Assembly (NCBI GenBank): GCA_013694795.1
Contig: JACDBS010000039.1
Coordinates: 1 to 10,249 of the forward strand
From: Chloroflexota bacterium
Lineage (GTDB): Bacteria; Chloroflexota; Limnocylindria; QHBO01
Reading direction: 5' to 3'
DNA length: 10,249 nt
Under the pieces are notes generated by a model. That model was given only the letters and a program-made list of their open reading frames with translations. It had not been told where the DNA came from and did not search any database. The first letter of the stretch is position 1. Each line of letters starts with the position of its first letter. The position numbers and the translations under genes were made by a program. Of the stretch, positions 1 to 5,872 are shown piece by piece.

Positions 1-30
1 CTGCGAAATCGATTCGAGCGAAGGTGGTAA
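1..30 (+). CDS. pstA: C-terminal end of probable phosphate ABC transporter permease PstA (partial)
   Basis: Frame 1 is open from the window edge and stops at TAA 28-30, giving the tail LRNRFERRW. A short basic, aromatic tail of this kind is common at the C-terminus of PstA permeases, and pstA normally precedes pstB directly. Only nine residues are visible, so the assignment rests mainly on gene order. The stop lies 4 nt before the pstB start codon, which fits one pst operon. A second open frame ending at TGA 42-44 is possible but its tail looks less like PstA. Confidence 0.5.
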   Translation: MRNRFERRW

Positions 31-34
31 TGGA

Positions 35-955
35 GTGTCAGTGAAGACTCGAGTAGACGCGCCCACCGAGGGCAAGCGCGATGAGCCTGAAGGACCGACA
101 ATACGATTGATGGCTACGCAGACCCTCGACGAATCGGAGCAGATTGGTCCGGCGACGGTGGTCGAGCCTGGCAAGCTCGACTTTGCCGCGGACGAGGTCG
201 TCTTCGAACTCCAATCGCTGTCATGCTTCTACGGCTCATTCCGCGCGGTCCGCGACATCAGCCTGCGCGTGCCGCAAAACAAGGTCACGGCAATCATCGG
301 TCCTTCGGGCTGCGGCAAGAGCACGCTGCTGCGCAGCTTCAACCGCATGAACGACCTGATCGACAGCGCGCACATCGAGGGCACCATCCTGTACCACGGC
401 GTCGACCTGTACGCCGAGGGCGTGGATGCAGTCGAGGTGCGCCGGCGGATCGGCATGGTCTTTCAGAAGCCGAACCCGTTCCCGAAGTCGATTTACGACA
501 ATGTGGCGTTCGGGCCACGCGTGGCCGGCTACAAGGGAAGCATGAGCGAGCTGGTGGAGCGTTCCCTGAAACGGGCCGCCATCTGGGACGAGGTCAAGGA
601 CAAGCTTCGCGAGCCGGGGACCGCGCTCTCCGGCGGACAGCAGCAGCGGCTGTGCATCGCTCGCGCCATCGCCGTCGAGCCTGACGTGATCCTCATGGAC
701 GAGCCATGCTCGGCCCTCGACCCGATCGCGACGCTCAAGATCGAGGAGCTCATGCGGGAGCTCAAGGAGAACTACACCATCGTCATCGTGACTCACAACA
801 TGCAGCAGGCGGCACGGGCCAGCGATTACACCGCCTTTCTGACCATGGGCGAGGATCGCGCGGGCTACCTGGTCGAGATGGCTCCGACCCAGGACCTCTT
901 CACGCGGCCGGCCAACCGGCTGACGGAGGACTACATCACCGGCCGATTCGGCTGA
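35..955 (+). CDS. pstB: Phosphate ABC transporter ATP-binding protein PstB
   Basis: This is the ATPase that powers high-affinity phosphate import through the PstSCAB complex at the inner face of the membrane. All ABC motifs are visible: Walker A GPSGCGKST (residues 89-97), Q-loop Q144 within MVFQKPNPFP, signature LSGGQQQRL (198-206), Walker B VILMDEP with catalytic E223, D-loop SALD, and H-loop H254. The segments FNRMNDL and FQKPNPFPKSIYDNV are characteristic of PstB rather than ABC ATPases in general. The GTG start at 35 has an AAGGTGG ribosome site (21-27) 7 nt upstream. The 306-residue protein has about 45 residues before the ABC fold. ATG 110 (residue 26) is an alternative start but lacks a well-placed ribosome site. 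In known systems PstB also relays phosphate status through PhoU to the PhoR kinase, and both partner genes follow here. Confidence 0.97.
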   Translation: MSVKTRVDAPTEGKRDEPEGPTIRLMATQTLDESEQIGPATVVEPGKLDFAADEVVFELQSLSCFYGSFRAVRDISLRVPQNKVTAIIGPSGCGKSTLLRSFNRMNDLIDSAHIEGTILYHGVDLYAEGVDAVEVRRRIGMVFQKPNPFPKSIYDNVAFGPRVAGYKGSMSELVERSLKRAAIWDEVKDKLREPGTALSGGQQQRLCIARAIAVEPDVILMDEPCSALDPIATLKIEELMRELKENYTIVIVTHNMQQAARASDYTAFLTMGEDRAGYLVEMAPTQDLFTRPANRLTEDYITGRFG

Positions 956-961
956 CGGGGG

Positions 962-967
962 AAGGAG
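962..967 (+). promoter_or_regulatory. Ribosome binding site of phoU
   Basis: AAGGAG ends 8 nt before ATG 976. This fixes the phoU start and rules out the much longer upstream-open frame that begins inside pstB. Confidence 0.7.
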
Positions 968-975
968 CACCACAC

Positions 976-1695
976 ATGGAGCGCGCGATCGACACACCCG
1001 GACCCGGGGCCGGGACCCAGCAACCAACGGGTCATGCCGGACCCAGGGCCACGTTTGAGCGTGCCCTGGACCAGGTCAAGGACGATGTCCTGCGGCTCGG
1101 CGCACGCGTCGAGCAGGCACTCGAGCGCGCCGGACGGGCGCTCATCGAGCGTGATTCCGATCTGGCCGACACGGTCCGCTGGGACGACGCCGAGGTCAAC
1201 GAGCTCCAGCGCCAGATCAACACCGAAATCACCACGCTGATCGCCACCCAGGGACCGATGGCCCGCGACGTCCGCGAGCTGCTGGCGCTCTACCACGCGG
1301 CCGCGGAGCTGGAGCGGATGGGCGACTACGCGGTCAACATCGCCAAGCTGGCGCAGCAGCTGGCAGCGGAGCCGGAGACGCCGATCCTCAAGCAGATCCC
1401 GCGCATGGAGCAGATCTGTCGTGAACAGCTGCGATCGGCGATGCGCGCCCTCGTCGACATCAGCGAGGAGGAGGCGCGCGCCGTGTGCGTACGCGACGAC
1501 GAGATCGACGAGCTGTACAGCAGCGTGTACGAGGACGCGATGCAGCTGATGTCGGTCGCGCCCGAGCGCGCCCGCCAGGCGACCCACATGCTGTTTGCCG
1601 CTCACCACCTCGAACGCCTGGGCGACCGGGTCACGAACATCGGCGAGGATGTCGTGTACCTGGCCACCGGGCAGGTCGAGGACCTCAACCCCTAG
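976..1695 (+). CDS. phoU: Phosphate signalling regulator PhoU
   Basis: PhoU is a cytoplasmic helical protein that couples the Pst transporter to the PhoR-type kinase and represses the Pho response when phosphate is plentiful. The 239-residue product has the two-fold repeated PhoU architecture. Each half carries the metal-binding E-x-x-x-D signature: ELERMGDYAVNIAK (E113, D117) and HLERLGDRVTNIGED (E213, D217). Length is typical (about 220-240), with a Gly/Pro/Thr-rich N-terminal tail of about 24 residues before the first helix. The start is set by AAGGAG at 962-967. The frame stays open upstream into pstB, but that part is an out-of-frame shadow. The gene lies 20 nt after pstB and 10 nt before the response regulator. 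Confidence 0.95.
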   Translation: MERAIDTPGPGAGTQQPTGHAGPRATFERALDQVKDDVLRLGARVEQALERAGRALIERDSDLADTVRWDDAEVNELQRQINTEITTLIATQGPMARDVRELLALYHAAAELERMGDYAVNIAKLAQQLAAEPETPILKQIPRMEQICREQLRSAMRALVDISEEEARAVCVRDDEIDELYSSVYEDAMQLMSVAPERARQATHMLFAAHHLERLGDRVTNIGEDVVYLATGQVEDLNP

Positions 1696-1699
1696 GAGG
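1694..1699 (+). promoter_or_regulatory. Ribosome binding site of the response regulator gene, overlapping the phoU stop
   Basis: AGGAGG lies 6 nt before ATG 1706. Its first two bases are the last two of the phoU stop TAG (1693-1695), so translation of the two genes is probably linked. This site decides the start at 1706 over the longer open frame that begins within phoU. Confidence 0.75.
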
Positions 1700-1705
1700 G
1701 GGCCA

Positions 1706-2404
1706 ATGCGACGCAGGCTGCTCCTGGTCGAGGATGACCCGACCCTTCGGCAGGCGCTCACGTTCAACCTGACCCGGGAGGGCTACGAGGTCTCCGCCGC
1801 GGCCGATGGCGAGGCCGCCCTGGAGGCCGCCCGCAGTCAGCGGCTCGACCTGGTTCTCCTCGACGTCATGCTACCGGGCATGAGCGGAGTCGAGGTCCTG
1901 CGCGTCCTCCGCCGTGAGGGCGTCACCACGCCCGTCATCATCCTGTCGGCCAAGGGAGACGAGATCGACCGCGTCGTTGGCCTGAAGGTCGGTGCGGACG
2001 ACTACGTCGCCAAACCGTTCAGCCGCCCGGAGCTCCTTGCGCGGATCGAGGCGGTGCTACGCCGCCAGCGCCGCGAGACCGATGAGCCGGAGCGTCGCGA
2101 GCACCTCGCATTCGGCAATGTCAGGATCGACGTGGCGCGGCGCGAGGTGACCGTGGATGACACGCCGATCCATCTCACCACCAAGGAATTCGATCTCCTT
2201 TCCCACATGGCCGCCACGCCGGGACGCATTTTCACGCGCGATCAGCTCCTCGCGCGCATCTGGGGCTACGACTATCTCGGTGACGGACGGACCGTCGATG
2301 TCCACGTGAGCTGGCTTCGGGGCAAGCTTCGGGGCAGTGCGGGTCATAACTACTTCCGCACCGTCCGCGGCGTCGGCTACGCGTTCGCACCGCAATCGGC
2401 GTGA
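1706..2404 (+). CDS. phoB: PhoB/PhoP-type DNA-binding response regulator (OmpR family)
   Basis: This cytoplasmic transcription factor is 232 residues, typical of the OmpR/PhoB class. The receiver domain (about 1-118) has the acidic cluster E9-D10-D11, phospho-acceptor D53 in LVLLDVMLPGMSG, switch residues S81 and Y100, and K103 in the VAKPF motif. The C-terminal winged helix (about 133-228) has the usual LTTKEFDLL, GRIFTRDQLL, RTVDVHVSWLRGKL and FRTVRGVGYAF segments. Its position between phoU and a PAS histidine kinase supports control of the Pho regulon. OmpR-family Pho regulators bind direct repeats spaced by about 11 bp, and such repeats occur upstream of ppk1 in this window (8187-8284). 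The name PhoP would be equally valid under the Gram-positive convention. Confidence 0.92.
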   Translation: MRRRLLLVEDDPTLRQALTFNLTREGYEVSAAADGEAALEAARSQRLDLVLLDVMLPGMSGVEVLRVLRREGVTTPVIILSAKGDEIDRVVGLKVGADDYVAKPFSRPELLARIEAVLRRQRRETDEPERREHLAFGNVRIDVARREVTVDDTPIHLTTKEFDLLSHMAATPGRIFTRDQLLARIWGYDYLGDGRTVDVHVSWLRGKLRGSAGHNYFRTVRGVGYAFAPQSA

Positions 2405-3459
2405 TCGATCCGACCGCGTCGGCCGCCTTCGAGGCGCTCCTGCGGCGTCGGGGCGGCGACCTCCTGCTGCTGGTCGACGAGGGGCTGCGGATCGTGCGGG
2501 CCGGTCCCGAGGCGGCCGCCCTTTCTGCCCGCCCGGAGCGATCGCTGGTCGGCATGAGCCTCATCGCAGCCTTCGGCTCCGCCTCGCTCGACGCGGTGGC
2601 GCGCCAGGCAACCAGCTCGGACGAGCCGGTCGCCGGGGAAGCCGACCTGGGGCATCTCGGCGAGCGCCAGTTCGCCGTCGACGCGGTTCCTCTCGGCGAT
2701 GGCGGACTTGTCATCTCACTCCACGACATCACTTCGCTCCGTCGCATGGAGCGCGTCCGACGCGACTTCGTGGCCAATATCAGCCACGAGCTGCGCACGC
2801 CCCTCACCTCGATCAAGCTTCTCGCCGAGACGGTCACGTCGGGTGCCATCGATGATCTGGCCACCATGCGCGACTTCGCGACCCAGATCGAGCGAGAGGC
2901 CGATCACCTGGCGCAGCTCGTCGATGAGCTGCTCGAGCTGTCCATGATCGAGTCCGGCCAGACGCGGCTCTCGATCGAGGCGGTCGATCCCGAAGAGATC
3001 GTCGCCAGCGCGGTGGGACGCATCGGGCCGGTGGCCGAGCGACGGACCGTTAAGGTTCGGCGCCTGCCGGCGGTCGCCTCCGAGGTGCGGGTACTGGCCG
3101 ACGCCGACCGTCTGGGGCAGGCGATTCTCAACCTGGCCCACAACGCGGTGAAGTACAGCCATCCCGGCGGGGAGGTGCGCATCGGCTGGGCGGCTGCCCC
3201 GGACACCGTCCGCTTCGAGGTCACCGATGACGGCATCGGCGTGCCGGAGGCGCATCAGGCGCGCATCTTCGAGCGGTTCTACAAGGTCGACCGCTCGCGT
3301 GCCCGAGCCCGCGAGGAGCAGCCGCTCAGCGGCAGCGCCGGGCTCGGCCTGGCGATCGTGCGCCACATCGCGGAGGCACACCGCGGATCGGTGGGGCTCT
3401 CCTCGGCGGAGGGATCTGGTTCCACGTTCTGGATCGAGCTGCCGAGGGCGCTGGATTAG
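2401..3459 (+). CDS. phoR: PhoR-like PAS sensor histidine kinase without membrane segment
   Basis: This is the sensor kinase partner of the upstream regulator. The GTG start at 2401 overlaps the regulator's TGA (GTGA), indicating translational coupling. Domains in the 352-residue product are: a PAS-like fold (about 10-112), a dimerisation/phosphotransfer domain with H-box FVANISHELRTPL (H129), and a HATPase domain with N-box NLAHNAVKYS (N248), G1 box DDGIG (276-280), F-box ARIFERFYKVD and G2 box GSAGLGLAIV (311-320). All catalytic boxes are intact. No hydrophobic stretch long enough to span a membrane is present, whereas E. coli and Bacillus PhoR are membrane anchored. Phosphate sensing would therefore have to come through contact with PhoU/PstB or a cytoplasmic ligand of the PAS domain (inference). 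The stop overlaps the stop of the opposing NUDIX gene. Confidence 0.9.
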   Translation: MIDPTASAAFEALLRRRGGDLLLLVDEGLRIVRAGPEAAALSARPERSLVGMSLIAAFGSASLDAVARQATSSDEPVAGEADLGHLGERQFAVDAVPLGDGGLVISLHDITSLRRMERVRRDFVANISHELRTPLTSIKLLAETVTSGAIDDLATMRDFATQIEREADHLAQLVDELLELSMIESGQTRLSIEAVDPEEIVASAVGRIGPVAERRTVKVRRLPAVASEVRVLADADRLGQAILNLAHNAVKYSHPGGEVRIGWAAAPDTVRFEVTDDGIGVPEAHQARIFERFYKVDRSRARAREEQPLSGSAGLGLAIVRHIAEAHRGSVGLSSAEGSGSTFWIELPRALD

Positions 3460-4382
3460 CTCCGCGCACCACCACACGGGTCGGGGGTGGGGGCATCCAG
3501 GTAGTCCGCCGCGACCAGGCGTCCTTCCGCATCCAGGCTCAGGGCCCAGATCGAGCCCTTCCGAGATGGAACGGAGCTCTCGATCGGATACCCGTCCGTC
3601 TCCGCGATTCGGCGGATGAGGTCGGGAATCACCTCGCCCTGGCTGCACGCGACGGCGTCGTGCTCGGCGTCGCCCAGGCGGCGCAGAAGAGCGACGGCCT
3701 CCGCCTCTCGACCCGGGTAGGCCACCTCCGAGAGAAGGGGCTCCTCGGCGACAGCCAGGCCCAGCGCGGCGGCGAGCGGCTCCACGGTGGCGACACAACG
3801 GCGCAGGCCTGCCGAGATCACCGAGCCGACCTCGAAGCGCGCCAGGATTCGGACGAGCTCGTCCGCCTGCGCCACGCCACAGTCATCCAGCGACCGGTCG
3901 GCATCGTCGCCACTCGATACGCCCCGGCTCCCCGCCCAGGCGTGGCGCACGAGAAGCACCGTCCTCGTCGGAAGCGGACCGCGGGCAAAGCGCTCGAGAA
4001 CGTCGACATCTGTCGCCCGTGTCACTCGTTCGGCCGCCTCGGCCAGCGACAGCCATTCGAGGCGATCGACTTCAGCGGTGGGTGAGAACGCCCCCTCGTC
4101 CGCCTGCATCGACCACCAGCGCACGACCTTGGGCCGCACGCCGCTGGCCGTCTCCTTGTGGTAGGTCGTCTCGCCCAGCGCGCGCCCCACGCGGACGTGA
4201 AATCCGGTCTCCTCGAGCACCTCGCGCACCGCCCCCTCGAGGTCGGACTCTCCGCCGGCGAGTTTGCCCTTGGGCAGGCTCCAATCGTCATATTGAGGCC
4301 GATGAATCACCGCGACGCTGACACCGGGTTCCGCGTGTCGCCACAGCACGCCGCCTGCGGCCCGGATGACCGGACCAGTCAT
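3456..4382 (-). CDS. mutT1: NUDIX hydrolase fused to histidine phosphatase domain (MutT1-like)
   Basis: The 308-residue product has an N-terminal NUDIX domain (about 4-135) and a C-terminal histidine-phosphatase (SixA/PGM-like) domain (about 138-300). The NUDIX box is complete: G39-x5-E45-x7-REVLEETGF to residue 61, following the WSLPKGK motif. The second domain starts with LLVRHAWAG, whose catalytic histidine is H147, and has an arginine-rich SAGLRRC segment. Where a second catalytic histidine is usual, the sequence reads CSQGEVIPDLI, with Q248. Mycobacterial MutT1 has the same two-domain order, acts on oxidised guanine nucleotides and dinucleoside polyphosphates, and is encoded next to ppk. 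The start at 4382 is chosen because ATG overlaps the CYTH-CHAD stop (ATGA) and has GGAGGTG 9 nt upstream. An in-frame ATG at 4403 would lengthen it by seven residues and is less likely. The true substrate here is unknown. Confidence 0.88.
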   Translation of the reverse strand: MTGPVIRAAGGVLWRHAEPGVSVAVIHRPQYDDWSLPKGKLAGGESDLEGAVREVLEETGFHVRVGRALGETTYHKETASGVRPKVVRWWSMQADEGAFSPTAEVDRLEWLSLAEAAERVTRATDVDVLERFARGPLPTRTVLLVRHAWAGSRGVSSGDDADRSLDDCGVAQADELVRILARFEVGSVISAGLRRCVATVEPLAAALGLAVAEEPLLSEVAYPGREAEAVALLRRLGDAEHDAVACSQGEVIPDLIRRIAETDGYPIESSVPSRKGSIWALSLDAEGRLVAADYLDAPTPDPCGGARS

Positions 4383-5872
4383 GCCTCGAGCCACCTCCGC
4401 CATCTGCGTCGATTGAGATCGCTCCAGCCGGAAAGGAAGTCACTTCGAGCGGCATTGGCGCGCCCGCGCCCACGCTCGAGGAGGATGCCCGCCTGGAGCG
4501 CAGCCTGCGGCTCGATGATCGTGCGACCCACCTCATCTCGGACCACCGACTCGGCCACGGCGACGTCCTGCATGATGCCCAACTGATCCTGCGAGGAGGC
4601 AAGCTTGCCCGCTAGCTTCGCCGCCCCGCCGGCACGCGGCGGCGTCATCATGCGAGACGCCAGCTCGATGGCGTAGCGAGTCCGCTTGACCTCGATGCGG
4701 GTGCGATGGAATCGCTCGTCCTCGCTGCCTGGCTTGAGGGCGGTCGCGCGCCGCTCCAGGGCGCTCCATGCGCTGAGCACGAGATTCGGAAGCGACTCCT
4801 CTGCCGATCTTTCGGCTGCCGCGGTGACCGGCGGGCGCTCCACCGCGCTCACGAGCTCGTCAAGCAGCTCGGCGTACGAGGCGACGTCGAGCGCCTCCGT
4901 CATCGTGGTGCGGGCGGTTGCGCGGCGCGCGTCGAGCTCCGCGAGGAGCGGATCGAGACTGCCAGGCGCGTCGGCAAGGTCTTGCCGGAGGCGGCCGATG
5001 AGCACGTCCAGATCGCGCACCGCGCCGACCGCACGACCGATCCGACGCAGCTCGGGCTCGATCTTGGCGTGCCAGATCGGCTCCACGAATGGTTCCAGCG
5101 TGGCCAGGTCACTGCGCAGCCGTCGCAGCGAGACCCGAAGCTGATGCACCCCCTCGACCGAACCGAGCCTGGCCAGAGGGTCGTTCGCCATGAGTCGCCC
5201 GAGCGCATCGGCCACGGCGAATGCGAGAGCATCGGCCATGGTCGCATCCTCCGGCACGAAGAACCGGGCGTCCGGGGGCGCCGTCGCACGGGAGCCGAGC
5301 GCGCGCACGACCTTCGGGATGGGGTCGGCGTCGATGGCACCCGCGTGGCGCAGTTGCTCGGCCAGCCGACCGATGGGAGCTTCGTCTCTCAGCGCCTCGA
5401 CCTCGAGCTCCCGGAACCGGGACACGACCCGTCGCCCCTCGAGGACGGAGACCTCGTCGTCGGCCACCTCCGCAAGTTCGTCGTCCCCATCGGCCAGTCG
5501 CCAGCGTCGCCGTTTCGTGCGCAGCGTAGCCACCGCGTTCAGTTCCGCCGCGCGCGCGTACGCCGTGACGAGGGACCGAGCCTGTGCCGGCGGGTCCCGG
5601 CGCAGCCCATCGAAGTGAAGCTCATCGCGGCTGAGCTCGCCGGCGTGTGCCCCGGCCGGAAGCTTGAGCGTCCAACCCGGAACACCCTGTTCGCCGGTGC
5701 GGTAGCGGAGTGTCACGCCGTGGCGCGCAAGCCGCAGGTCAGGAGTGTCGAAATAGGTCGCACGCATGTCGAGATCGGTCAGCGCGGTGGCCTCGAGCGT
5801 TCGCCCGTCGAGCGTAAGCGGAGGCAGCGAGAAGCGGCCTGGCAGTGCGAGCTTCAGCTCGCGTTCCCTCAT
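4379..5872 (-). CDS. CYTH-CHAD domain protein (triphosphate tunnel fold plus polyphosphate-binding domain)
   Basis: The 497-residue protein joins two domains. The N-terminal CYTH domain (about 1-200) opens with the diagnostic ExExK motif (E3, E5, K7). It continues with tunnel-type basic and acidic residues: R56/R58 in VTLRYRTG, K70 in WTLKLP, the KRRRW cluster near 120-124, E155/E157/E159 in RELEVEA and K187. The C-terminal CHAD domain (about 205-495) is helical, with two histidine/basic repeats: VHQLRVSLRRLRS (H243, R246, R250, R253) and FHRTRIEVKRTRY (H389, R390, R392, K396). CYTH enzymes hydrolyse or form triphosphate compounds such as inorganic tripolyphosphate, and CHAD domains are known to bind inorganic polyphosphate. 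The gene lies between ppk1 and the NUDIX fusion, with ATGA overlaps at both ends, which suggests a role in polyphosphate handling. No clear ribosome site precedes ATG 5872, so it probably depends on ppk1 translation. Whether the CYTH part is catalytic here is not certain. Confidence 0.93.
   Translation of the reverse strand: MRERELKLALPGRFSLPPLTLDGRTLEATALTDLDMRATYFDTPDLRLARHGVTLRYRTGEQGVPGWTLKLPAGAHAGELSRDELHFDGLRRDPPAQARSLVTAYARAAELNAVATLRTKRRRWRLADGDDELAEVADDEVSVLEGRRVVSRFRELEVEALRDEAPIGRLAEQLRHAGAIDADPIPKVVRALGSRATAPPDARFFVPEDATMADALAFAVADALGRLMANDPLARLGSVEGVHQLRVSLRRLRSDLATLEPFVEPIWHAKIEPELRRIGRAVGAVRDLDVLIGRLRQDLADAPGSLDPLLAELDARRATARTTMTEALDVASYAELLDELVSAVERPPVTAAAERSAEESLPNLVLSAWSALERRATALKPGSEDERFHRTRIEVKRTRYAIELASRMMTPPRAGGAAKLAGKLASSQDQLGIMQDVAVAESVVRDEVGRTIIEPQAALQAGILLERGRGRANAARSDFLSGWSDLNRRRWRRWLEA
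4392..4398 (-). promoter_or_regulatory. Ribosome binding site deciding the NUDIX-fusion start
   Basis: On the minus strand GGAGGTG lies within the last codons of the CYTH-CHAD gene, 9 nt before ATG 4382. It supports 4382 rather than 4403 as the start. Confidence 0.65.

Noticed and set aside
2716..3798. Long minus-strand frame (360 codons) over the kinase gene and the NUDIX fusion
   Set aside because: It is antisense to the histidine kinase and out of frame with the NUDIX fusion. Its product has no recognisable motif.
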